The position numbers were made by a program, and so were the translations under genes. From NCBI GenBank assembly GCA_021234155.1, contig JAJEKV010000060.1, forward strand, positions 3,392,451 to 3,456,450: 64,000 bases of DNA, in the 5' to 3' direction. Within the stretch, counting starts at the first letter, position 1, and every line of letters starts with the position of its first letter. The notes under the pieces are model-generated. The model did not search any database and was not told where the DNA came from. It worked only from the letters and a program-made list of their open reading frames with translations. The stretch comes from Isoetes taiwanensis. Lineage: Eukaryota; Streptophyta; Lycopodiopsida; Isoetales; Isoetaceae. Below are positions 1 through 8,886 of the stretch, piece by piece.

Positions 1-480
1 TGGAATATTTGGGGCATGTTGTAACATCCGAGGGAATCTCCACGCATCCATCTAAGATTGAGGCAATAGTTGATTGGCCAGCTCAAGGAATGTGGCGCGG
101 AAGTAAGAAGCTTTCTCGGGTTGGCGGGATATTACGTAAAGTTCGTGAAGGACTTTGCTAAGTGGGCGCCCCTCCGGCCGGACCTCACCAAGGCCAAGAA
201 GATTAAGGATTGGACTAGCCATTGTTAGAGAAAGTCCAAGCTTCTTTCGGAAGCTTAAAGAGGCCTTAACAACAAGCACCGGTGCTTGTTCTCCGGATCC
301 GAGTAAAGATAAGTTGGTAGCAACGGATGCAAGTGAAGATAGCGGGAGCAGTCTTGATGCAAGAAGGAAGGGTAGTCGCCCACGACTTTCGAAGAAGATG
401 AACGACGCCGAAGCAACGCTACCCAACCCATGATCGGAGCTGCTAGCCATTGTCGTATGTTAAGGATATGGAGGCATTAT
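1..480 (+). pseudogene. RT end and RNase H fragment of element A
   Basis: These are broken pieces of the reverse transcriptase connection and the RNase H domain. Short stretches can be matched to the better copy at 14318-14790: the segment before the [11 protein letters not shown]-like motif, the region with PDPSKDKLVATDAS (the first acidic residue of plant gypsy RNase H), and a SKKMNDAE segment. At least four frame changes separate them. No start or stop is meaningful here, because the protein would be cut from a Gag-Pol polyprotein. The assignment is secure by homology to the second copy; the decay may be partly artefactual. Confidence 0.8.
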
Positions 481-484
481 TTCT

Positions 485-967
485 TTGGGAAGGAAGTTTC
501 AGTTGGATACTGATCACCAGAGTCTGCAGTATCTTTTTACCCAGCCACTCCTCGATCTAAGGCAAAGGAGGTGGATGAAATTTCTTGAGGAGTATGATTT
601 TGATATTGTATATAAGCCCGGCAAGCTTAATGTTGTAGCAGATGCCCTCTCCAGGAGGCCATTTCAGACAAGGACGCATTGCAATGCGATTTCCACTCTT
701 TCGAGTGAGTTTGGCAAGAAGATTGAGGAGTCCTTGCCAACCGATGGGGACTTCAAGGAGGTGTGGGAAAGTCTCTCCAAGGAAGCCAGAACAGATAAAG
801 AGCGGGAAGCCTTCAAGCATTATAAGAAGGAAGGCAACCTGTTGTATCATAAGCATAAGTTGTGTGTGCCCGAATCATCAGGAGTAAGGAAGCTAATTCT
901 TCATGACACACATAACAGCCCAATAGCGGGGGCATGCTGGCTTCATGAAGACCTATTTCAAGATTGA
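485..967 (+). pseudogene. RNase H tail and integrase N-terminus of element A
   Basis: A 160-codon open stretch begins inside RNase H ([12 protein letters not shown], typical of the C-terminal part of gypsy RNase H) and continues through [16 protein letters not shown], the usual end of that domain. It then enters the linker and the N-terminal zinc-binding part of integrase ([11 protein letters not shown]). The frame is lost just after the second zinc histidine position, where the second copy continues GHAGFMKT. In the second copy the first half of this segment is damaged instead, so the two elements complement each other and show that the family was coding recently. Confidence 0.85.
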
Positions 968-1024
968 AGTAGTTACCGCCAGGAATGAAGAGGCGAGATA
1001 GCTGCATATATTGGGATTGCCGTT

Positions 1025-1640
1025 ATGTCGGCCAGACCAAAGCGGAGCAACTTCGATTTCAGTGCTCTTGAGCCATTGGGGGTGCCAAATGCGAAGTGGG
1101 AGGTCATAAGCATGGATTTCATTACAAGGCTCCCTAGAACTCTTCGAGGCAAGGATGCATTGATGGTTGTCGAGACAAGTTATCTAAGATGGCACATTTT
1201 GTGCCTTGCAAGACTCTCGACACCGCATTAGATAACGCCAAGTTATTTGTAAGGGAGATTTTTAGACTCCATGGCATGCCCGGGGAGATAATATCTGATA
1301 GAGATTCTAAGTTTATGAGTGCCTTTTGGCGGGATCTCTTTAGCACCATTAGGGACGAAGCTCTCCATGAGCACGGCATATCATCCCCAAACGGATGGCC
1401 GGGCCGGAAGGGACGAATCGGATCATTGAAGACATGCTTCAAGCTATATGTGGAACAAGCGGTCCAAGTGGGATGAGTACATCCACTTGGTGGAATTCAG
1501 CGCCTAACGATTACCAAGCAGGAGTCATCTCGGATGTCTCCTTTCATGGTAAATTACGGGTACCGATTGCTTAACCCCCGGACACTGGCACAATCCCACG
1601 TGTCCAAGGTAGAAGTATCCCGGCCAGATGTTAGGGGATA
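1025..1640 (+). pseudogene. Integrase catalytic core, broken (element A)
   Basis: These are fragments of the DDE integrase core. The MDFITRLP segment carries the first catalytic Asp and SDRDSKF the second. The region that should hold the catalytic Glu (HPQTDGQTER in the second copy, about 15697-15726) is scrambled here over 1378-1410, at the sites where the second copy has CAG codons. Three frames are needed to read the core. It belongs to the same polyprotein as its neighbours. Confidence 0.82.
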
Positions 1641-1697
1641 TGCAAAGCAGCTAGTGGAAGAAGTAAGGGGGTTACTTATTGGCAAGAAGTCGAAAGA

Positions 1698-2210
1698 GTG
1701 AGTGTAGCCGACAAAGCACGGACCGTAAGGGAGTTCAAGGTAGGCGATAGCGTCTGGTTGAAGATCAAGGTGAAGCAAGCCAAGCTGCGGATTGGGAGTT
1801 GCAAGAAGCTTGCCCCTAGGTGGGCTGGTCCGTTCAAGATTTTGGAGAGAGTGGGCTCTCAAGCCTACAAGTTGGATCTTCCGGCCCATCTCAAAGTTCA
1901 CAAGGTCTTCCACGTAAGTTTATTAAAAAGGCACAATCCTAACCCTGAGGAGGTTTTGGATACTCCAACCTTGTTGGAAATGACGGAGGAACAAGTAGAA
2001 ATAGTGTCTGAATTACTTCTTGATAAGTCATTCAAGAAGACTAGGAGGTCTCAGTTCCTCCAATATTTGGTTAAGTGGAAGCACTTACCCGTGGAAGATG
2101 CGACATGGGTATTGAAGCAAGATTTGGAGAAGCAATACCCAGAGTTTATGAAGGAGTTTGATGGGCGAGTCGTCTCCAACTTGGTCGACCCCGACTTGCC
2201 AGGTGGTTAG
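1698..2210 (+). CDS. Integrase C-terminus: GPY/F module plus chromodomain (element A)
   Basis: A 170-codon frame with its natural stop (TAG) marks the end of Pol. Residues about 10-75 form the GPY/F module (PRWAGPFKILERVG, then VHKVFHVSLLKRH). Residues about 95-155 form a chromodomain-like fold (VEIVSELLL, then YLVKWKHLPVEDATW). A C-terminal chromodomain places the element among Ty3/gypsy chromoviruses, where it is known to guide integration to heterochromatin by binding methylated histone tails. The aromatic cage is only partly recognisable. The ATG at 1698 is internal to the polyprotein, not a true start. This is the best-preserved chromodomain in the window; the counterpart at 15829-16510 is frameshifted. 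Confidence 0.88.
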   Translation: MSVADKARTVREFKVGDSVWLKIKVKQAKLRIGSCKKLAPRWAGPFKILERVGSQAYKLDLPAHLKVHKVFHVSLLKRHNPNPEEVLDTPTLLEMTEEQVEIVSELLLDKSFKKTRRSQFLQYLVKWKHLPVEDATWVLKQDLEKQYPEFMKEFDGRVVSNLVDPDLPGG

Positions 2211-3057
2211 CTAGTATGTTGTTAGTTAGCCTTAAGCCTGGTGCATGCATTCTAGTTAGTAGGGTGCATGTGCCAGAACCTTGGATCGTGTGGGCGATGA
2301 TGGGATACGCCTTTAGGGCATTCTCTAGGCCACACGCACCAAGAGGTGCGCATGACCATTAGGGTCATGTGAGTGAGGAATGAGGCATGGTGGACGATGA
2401 TGGGACATCGATCGGATGATCTCTATGCCACGATGCGGGGTACGCACACCTGGCCGTAGGAGGGTCATGGTGAAGGTTAAAGTGATCATGCGCGATGATG
2501 GGATCGTGAGACGTTCCCTAGCTCAAACCCGTGGGGCATGATGCACTAGGGGTACTCGGCACCGGGTAACCGAGTACAAGGTAGCACTCGATCATGGGCG
2601 ATGATGGGAGCATCTTAAATGATCCTTAAGCTCAAATCCGAAAGGGCCATGATCTTGGGCAAGGTAGTAGGACAACCTTGAGTCAGTAGTTCGGCTCAAG
2701 GAGGTAAGGGGGGTGGTCCCCTAAAACCACAAATTATTAACTAAACTAACGTAATGTGCTCCTTTTGCAGGCAAGTAGAAGGTGGACTTCAACGAGGAGC
2801 GCATTACGAGAAGATAGGGGGAGCCATAATTTAGATTATGAACCCTAATAACTCTTATAATAATGTTTGAATTATCGTAAGAAATAACCGTGTTAAGGCT
2901 ATATAATTTTGTATAAGTACAAATATAGCCTAAATTTTGACTTGAACTAATAAAACTTGATTACTATAATAAGCTAAAGGTTATGACATGTTGTCCCTTG
3001 TGCAGGCATAAGGTGGGTTCGATCACCTTAGCGCACTTCGAGGACAGCATTGTCCTA
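2211..3057 (+). repeat. 3' untranslated region of element A with about 100-bp tandem repeats
   Basis: No coding potential is seen. The block holds four imperfect direct repeats with the core CGATGATGGGA at about 2294, 2394, 2492 and 2599, spaced 98-107 bp. Short hairpins lie between them, for example an 8-bp stem GTACTCGG/CCGAGTAC at 2551-2576 and CATGACC/GGTCATG at 2350-2368. The same arrangement is kept in the second element (16597-16902). Position between the pol stop and the polypurine tract fits a 3' UTR. Confidence 0.75.
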
Positions 3058-3069
3058 AGGGGGGGAGAA
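3058..3069 (+). promoter_or_regulatory. Polypurine tract (plus-strand primer site)
   Basis: The purine run AAGGGGGGGAGAA lies immediately before the LTR start at 3070, as expected for the RNase H-resistant primer for plus-strand synthesis. The equivalent site at about 17362-17372 is less regular (GTTGGGGAGAA). Confidence 0.85.
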
Positions 3070-4718
3070 TGTGACGGTCCAGGGGAATATACGCCATAAA
3101 TACGTATATTCCTGGATCCGCCACCATACAAGTCTATCTTCATAGCCTTGTATACCATAGATTGTGGCACTAGGGGGCATGGCCAAGTTATTCACATAAC
3201 TTAGCCAACCATAGGCTAAGACCATTATCCACGTGGCCTTAACCTATTGGGCACCCGCCACACAGGACTCACCCGATTGGTGCCACGTGGCATCCTAGGT
3301 GGACCAAATTTATATAGGCCTAAACCCTAACCCTAGGCCTTTTTCCAGCCCTAGCACCTAGAGACTCACCTCCCACTGCTCAAACCCCCGTTTTGAACAT
3401 CGCTTGTCGTGGCATAGGCGGTGCAAGCAGCCCGGCCAAGGTGGTAGACTCGTTCTTGGAGCGGGAGCAGCATCACGGAGTCGAAGACCATGGAGGCACA
3501 CGGATCCGGAGGGAGAGCTTCAGAGAGGCGGTATGTAGGATAGTAGTTGTGATAGCTCATCGGAATTAGCATTCCAAATGTGCTAGTATCTTGTATCTAG
3601 AGTAGAGCCATCCTAGAACCCGTAATTAACATCTTGAACCCTAATCAACGAACCCTAACCATTAGTTAGATTGTATGATTAGGTTAAGATGTTCTTCTTA
3701 TGATTATTCTCATGATGTGATGATTATGTGATGATGGTTGATCATGTTTGCTCCTCTTGTTTTGGGAAGGGGGTAGAGACCTAGGGCCATATGTAGTATG
3801 TTCCTAGAGTAGATCCCTTAGTTCCTATTAGTGCGGCTGTGCATAGGAGCCCACACGGCTATCGAGGCTATGATATGACTCAGCACCACATAACGGGCTA
3901 GAGGGAATGTGGAGGAGGATCCCCGCCGAAAGTGGGGGCCGGGGGATCCCATAGTGGGCTAGGCTTATGGTCGGTCACTTAGGTGTGGGCCGGGCATGGG
4001 TCCGACACTTCCTGGAGCAATGGTGTTGCCCTGCCTCTCAAGAGCTGCAAGTGTTGGCTTGGCTCTCGTTTTGGGGGTTAAGTCGGTACCTAATCGTGTG
4101 GACGCCACGATTCTCTAGCACCACCGGCACCCTCTAGACCCCGGAAGGGGAGATGCAACCCTTCCCGCCTCAACGGACCCGGGGAGATGCAACCTGGAGT
4201 AGTCCCGATGGGTGATGCCATGGGATTGCGTATCCGGAAGGCTAGAGTCATGCCAGAGCCTGATTTAGCCCATCCGCAAAGTATGCAATGTGGGAGGGGC
4301 GGATGGAGTGGTCAACCCTAGCCATTGTTCTATGCCAGCCCTACGCCATTGCCATGACTTCTGGCCCGCTCTATCTTGAGGCCCAGCCCGGTCGGTCACC
4401 CTCCTTATGAGTCCGAGCCGGGGGTAGGAGCTCTCATGTTTCACGGTTTGGGCTTATCATCTTTGTATTGGTATATGTGTGATGCACTACCCTTCGAGGT
4501 AGTATTTGTATATGTTTGATGCTAGTTCTCGACGTGTTATCGCTCCATTTGTTATAGGAGCCCATAGGGAAGGGGGCGCCAAGACACCTTCGTGTTCCCT
4601 CCCCGCACTAGGGATCACCTCGAAAGGGGTAGACGAGGGCCCGCGGCGGTTGTTGAGAGGGACGGGGGATTTCCGCCGAAAGTGTACGGTGGCCGTATGT
4701 TTAGCAGGGAGCGTCACA
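3070..4718 (+). repeat. LTR shared between elements A and B (1649 bp)
   Basis: The LTR starts TGTGACG and ends CGTCACA, a perfect 7-bp terminal inverted repeat with the canonical TG...CA ends. It matches 17373-19010 over its full length. A polypurine tract precedes it and a tRNA-Met primer site follows it, so it is at once the 3' LTR of element A and the 5' LTR of element B. This LTR-internal-LTR-internal-LTR form usually arises by unequal recombination between LTRs. It contains a TATA box near 3311 and many small differences from its partner. Confidence 0.93.
3309..3333 (+). promoter_or_regulatory. LTR TATA box with adjacent telo-box
   Basis: TTTATATAGG (about 3309-3318) is a good plant TATA box. 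It is followed 4 bp later by AAACCCTAA (3322-3330), the plant telo-box, which normally sits close to the start site of translation-related genes. The same pair occurs in the second LTR near 17610-17635. The promoter role is inferred from motif and position. Confidence 0.6.
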
Positions 4719-4719
4719 A

Positions 4720-4731
4720 TGGTATCAGAGC
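4720..4731 (+). promoter_or_regulatory. Primer binding site, initiator tRNA-Met
   Basis: TGGTATCAGAGC begins one base after the LTR end at 4718. This 12-mer is the standard complement of the 3' end of plant initiator tRNA-Met, used by many plant gypsy and copia elements. It proves that the LTR at 3070-4718 acts as the 5' LTR of a downstream element. Confidence 0.95.
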
Positions 4732-5190
4732 GATGTTCTTGGTTGACCAAGAACTAGCACTGACCATAACCATGAAAGTAGTCTAACAGGCCTATAGGGG
4801 TGTGAAATAAACATTTCCACCATTGAACCGCGAAAATGGGGGAAAAATTTTTCTCCTAGGTAGTGGGTCAGGATTTAGGTTAAGTGTTAGACGAAGGAAT
4901 GAGTGAGTCAAATTCATCTTCTAGTAAATTTGGAGTGAAGATTATGCATCTGCATCAAATTTCACCTAAAATGGGTCGAAGAATCATACCAATCGGAGAC
5001 CCAGGTGAAAAATGGCGCAAATCCATAATTAGCACCTCAAACCATTAGAAAAATTCGAAAATTTAAGGTATAATATCAAGTAATATAGGTTTAATATATA
5101 CATTAATAATTAAATAATTACTAAAGATGGTGTAATTAATAAGGGGGGCTAATAAATAGGGGTAATTATGTGGGAGAATATTCCTAGGGA
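4732..5190 (+). other. Leader after the primer site, AT-rich, no gene seen
   Basis: This should be the 5' leader of element B. The first 300 bases carry no usable ORF. About 5040-5180 becomes strongly AT-rich, and the junction to inserted material is probably in this part, though no clear target duplication was found. Confidence 0.5.
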
Positions 5191-5293
5191 CCCTCCTTTT
5201 TAAATATCTGACACCTCATTCTCTCTCTCCAACCCTTCACCTTCACCTCTCTCTTGCTCAGCCTTTCGTCACCCATTTTCTGAACCACAAGAC
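5190..5293 (+). promoter_or_regulatory. Promoter-like and 5' UTR-like segment before the H3-tail-like ORF
   Basis: A TATA-like TTTTTAAATATC (about 5197-5208) is followed by a pyrimidine-rich leader (CTCTCTCTCC and similar) and then by GACATGGC, a favourable plant start context. This resembles the promoter and leader of an LTR or a small gene. The function is inferred from sequence only. Confidence 0.35.
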
Positions 5294-6208
5294 ATGGCAC
5301 GCACCAAGCAAACCTACAGGAAGCCTGGCCCTAGGCCCACCCTCTCCATGGCGCAGGCAGCAGGGCGGCACGTCAAGAAGGTCCCCAAACACCTTCTCGG
5401 CCGGGCCAGGCGACGAGGAGTCCCCCAAAGAACAGAAGAAATAATTTGAGCTTCCATGATGCCGAGGAGAGCCCCCCAGCAGCAGCCTGGCCATCGAGGC
5501 ACGCAGAGAACAGACGAGTCCCGCCACTTCGGGGCCTCGGACACCGAGGTGGAAGAGCAGGTCGAAGAACAGGTGGAGGAGCAGCACCAGCACCAGACCG
5601 AAGAAGCGGGCCCTTCAGTGCCCAAGAAGAAGGGTAAGGAAAAGGTCGCGGAATGGCCGGAGGAGAGGGCTGCCAGGAAGAAGCGGGAGCCGGAGAGGGA
5701 GCAGAGGGAGCGGGAAAGGCGACGAAGAGGGAAGAACGACGAGCCTCGCAGACCGCTGCCATAGAAGAGCCTCCCCAACGCCAACATGAGGAGGTGGAGG
5801 AAGGGGACACTGAAGCCGTCGGAGAAGCTTCAAACCCCGATGCGAGGCCACCCTACCCGGGGCCGAGCCACCAAAGGTGGTGAAGAAGCGAAGGTAGGGG
5901 GAGCGGGCATTCAAGGCCCAACAGATCGCCAATTTAAGCTAAGATGGCGGGCATAAAGGAGTACCTCCGTGTTTTGGGACGAGGTACAATGATTGGTACC
6001 GCCGCCGAGGAGGTGGGGCTGGTTGTGGAGGGCGGCAGTCAAGAAAAATCAGCCCAAGCCACCCCCACCTAGACCGAAAAACCCAAGAGGGTTCACCACG
6101 GGCCTAATAGCAAATGACGCCCGGGTGTTTAGGGAGATAAGGCACTTTCAAATGTGCACAAATCTCCCCGATAAGGAAGGCCTTCGAGCCGCCTCCTTAG
6201 GGAAGTAA
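5294..6208 (+). pseudogene. Broken, highly charged ORF with a histone H3-like N-terminus
   Basis: From ATG 5294 the frame reads MARTKQTYRKPGPRP, identical to histone H3 for the first seven residues, then departs (no H3 fold follows). An in-frame TGA (5447-5449) and TAG (5762-5764), plus at least one frameshift near 5700-5890, break it. The same frame resumes at 5456-5764 and 5993-6208. The product is rich in Glu, Arg, Lys and Gln: a VEEQVEEQ repeat at about 5548-5590, then a basic KKKGKEK and RERERRRRGK stretch. A better-ordered tail reads ARVFREIRHFQMCTNLPDKEGL. It is probably a gag-like or ORF1-like protein of another retroelement inserted in the chromovirus. The family was not recognised, and it is not a histone gene. 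Confidence 0.5.
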
Positions 6209-6950
6209 TGCAGGAGTTCGACCGATTATAGGGTTACCCTCTAATGACCCGGGCCCCGCAAGAGATCGGCCGGGCAGAGTTGGTGCAGCTCGAGGAAGGG
6301 GAACCTTCAAGCAATCCATGCTAAGCGAGTCACCCTCATGCCAAGGACATTCACTTAGCACGGAGGATCCGCAGGGAGAGGCCCTAGGCCTCAAATTTTG
6401 TAAATTTTGTTAGAAAAGTTAAAATTTCATGTAACTGTGTTTCTTATTAATATAAAAGTTATTTTCCCCTGTAATTAGAAAAATGTTGGATGCTTGAAAT
6501 TTAGGAAATAGAACCCAATTGTGGTAGAATTCTTCATAGTATGCTTAGGAATACCCTAGAAATCATAACTACAACGAAAATTTGGCAAAAAAAAATCATC
6601 AAAAAAGCTGAAAATTGGGCCAACCGGGTGAGACCGCGCCAATGGCCTCAAGGCCCGCGTCCTGCTTGCCAAGCTTTCGCACACGGATTCACCCGGACCC
6701 CCAAGAACATGCTTTTTGGTGTCAGTTTTGCTCAAAATAAGTTGCTAGTTAGGTTAGAATCGGCTCAATTAGCCATGTTAGCATCTTCAAACTCCCAAAA
6801 TTGACCAAAAATGGCTCCAAAATAGGCCAACCGGGTGAGACCGCGCCAAACGCGTCTGCGTCCGCGACGCGGAGGCCATCCGCGCGGATTCACCCGGGTC
6901 AGCCCATTTTTGACCCAAATTAGCCAAATTTGATCCAACAAATTGCCATG
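6209..6950 (+). repeat. Non-coding LTR-like stretch with two repeated hairpins
   Basis: No ORF of note is present. Two copies of a motif lie 207 bp apart: each begins CCGGGTGAGACCGCGCC and ends with the reverse complement TCACCCGG (6624-6696 and 6831-6897), so each can fold into a hairpin with an 8-bp closing stem. The block lies upstream of a TATA-like site at 7079, as the U3 part of an LTR would, but no matching partner LTR is in the window. Confidence 0.4.
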
Positions 6951-7077
6951 TAGTGTTTCTTGCTTTGTTTTGCTTAAATTTGCACTTCATGGTAGTTCAT
7001 TTGGACACCCAGAGCCATAGAACCAAGGCCGTCTTAGGTAGGTACCTTTTTGCACGAACCCCGAGGTCACCCATAGT

Positions 7078-7090
7078 CTATAAAAATAGG
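7078..7090 (+). promoter_or_regulatory. TATA-like box
   Basis: CTATAAAAATAGG is a near-consensus plant TATA box. An ATG in good context (CTCAATGGCG, 7200) follows about 115 bp downstream after a T/C-rich leader. It probably belongs to the degenerate module that follows. Confidence 0.4.
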
Positions 7091-7199
7091 TCTCATTTGC
7101 CATTTTTCCTTCTCTGTAATCGCTCCCAGCCCTTTAGGCGATTTTCTGAAATCCCACCGATCTTTTGCAAGCCATTTTCTCGCACCCCTTTCCTACTCA

Positions 7200-8710
7200 A
7201 TGGCGCCAAAGAACTTTGAGAGATGGTACAATGTCGCAAGCCATATCCATCGCCTTCCGTAGATCAAGCCTTCTCGGTTCGACCACTTGTTTGATCTTCA
7301 TGCAACTCGACTAGAACACCCTACTACACCGGACATTATGTGCCAATATGACCAGCAGTCCCCGCCTTGGGAAGTTAGGACTACCTCCTAGGGGGGAGGG
7401 GGTTTCTTTAGAGACACTCGCCCAAGTCTTAGGTCGAGAGTTGGCGGGATCCAAAGGCAAGAAGCGCCTATGGGATAGGACTAGGACCATGCCGATTACA
7501 TGACCTGGCAGACACAATAGGCATAGGTACCTTTTCGCCCTCGCATGACCCTTGCCTTTTCATGCACTATAAATCAATCAACAAAGTAGGGGAACCCCTG
7601 CTCACCCCCTTAGACTTAGCCACTTGATAACCGTAGGGCCCAAGATCAAATCCTCGAATATAGAGTCCTCCGCCTATGAATACCATGGCACGACGCCGGG
7701 GGCACCATCTCTGTAGATCCATGAAGACTACGAAAGCGCCTAGGGGAGCAAAACCCGTAATGGGAGAGCGGGGAGGCAACAAGGATGCAGAGGTACATGT
7801 TGAGGCACGACGACGACATCGAAGAGCTCGACCCACCGGCGGCATCACACTGTCGCCGATAGTCATCGACGGGAGGAGTACATTTTGCAAACGACATCCT
7901 CAACTTATCCCTCAAGTCGAGAACGTGGTCTTGAATTGACGAGCTCTTAGGCATGATAGCACATGGGAAGAGCTGGACTTCATCGACTACTCATACCGGA
8001 GATTCCAAGGATCTGGGCTGGAGACACTCTTATGCGGGGAGACAATGTCGGATATAGCAGCCTATCGCCAGATAAGGGAGATCTATCGACGCCAGAACCT
8101 ATCATCTCGGAGGAGGCGTTCAGCCAGATACGAGCACACTCTACAAAACCGAGGAGGGGCCCAAGCTCGCCGACCGGCCGAGCCGAGCATGAGGGAAGGG
8201 TCCAAGAAGATCAACTTGGATAATGCAACCAAAGATGTGGAGAGATCATGAAGATCTTATGGCGGTGGATGCCTACGGCCGGGCGTACTCAAAGGAAGGG
8301 GCACCGGATCGCGAGGTACGTGAAAGGGCACGCACTTCGCTACTATCTTCCGCCCCAAGCCAAGGGCAAATGATAGTCTTCCACAAGGAGTTCAGCCCAA
8401 GGGGAAGAATCCGTGGCACTTCTCATAGCACTCTGGGCTTCGGGCAAAGATTCGAAGATATACGCCCATGCCGACCACATTATCCTTTTCAACGGGGGCC
8501 GTCGGCCCATTGCCTCGACTTTTGCGAGAGGGCACCTTGGGGATGCAACACTTTCGGTGGTAGCAAAGAACAAACGCGTAACTTCCGTGAACAGGAGATG
8601 GCCCGAGCACTTGAAGGAAGATCGACAAGGAACATCTTGCGCAACCTCGGCAAAGGCCTCCGATTCAGGGATGTCAAGAACTTCTTCAGGCTTTCGGGAG
8701 GCCATTGAAT
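7200..8710 (+). pseudogene. Degenerate gene-like module, possible retroelement ORF with RNase H-like trace
   Basis: The frame starting at ATG 7200 reads MAPKNFERWYNVASHIH and then meets stops. Further open pieces lie at 7676-7939, 8045-8251 and 8223-8712 in different frames. The piece at 8413-8710 reads VALLIALWASGKDSKIYAHADHI, which faintly resembles the Glu-helix and second Asp region of RNase H, but the match is too weak to name. Composition is similar to the broken ORF upstream, so both may belong to one inserted element. No family could be identified. Confidence 0.3.
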
Positions 8711-8827
8711 AGTTGTAAAATTTTCTTAAGTTTTGTGCTAAATGATTTCTTGTACCCCATTATGCTAAGACATATCTACCTTATCATGTAATCCTTATGT
8801 ATTAATGGCTATTATGTGACGAGCCTG

Positions 8828-8853
8828 CCGAGTTGACCCTCTAGGCAACTCGG
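8828..8853. repeat. Perfect 8-bp hairpin
   Basis: CCGAGTTG and CAACTCGG are separated by 10 bases, giving a strong stem-loop just after the end of the degenerate module. It could be a 3'-end signal of the inserted element; there is no other evidence. Confidence 0.4.
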
Positions 8854-8886
8854 GATCTTGTCAATACTGCGCTGATTCTAGGTTGG

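Larger units (their letters stand above)
1..3069 (+). mobile_element. Ty3/gypsy chromovirus, 3' part of internal region (element A)
   Basis: This is the 3' part of an LTR-retrotransposon internal region, cut on the left by the window edge. It aligns along its whole length with 14318-17372 of the second element, in the same order: end of RT, RNase H, integrase, GPY/F module, chromodomain, 3' untranslated repeats and polypurine tract. It runs directly into the LTR at 3070. Its reading frames are broken many times, often where the second copy has a CAG codon, so some breaks may be sequence errors. Its own 5' LTR, gag and most of RT lie outside the window. Confidence 0.93.

Noticed and set aside
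5294-5449. Histone H3 gene or fragment
   Set aside because: Only the first seven residues match; no part of the H3 fold follows, and the downstream sequence is a Glu/Arg-rich protein.
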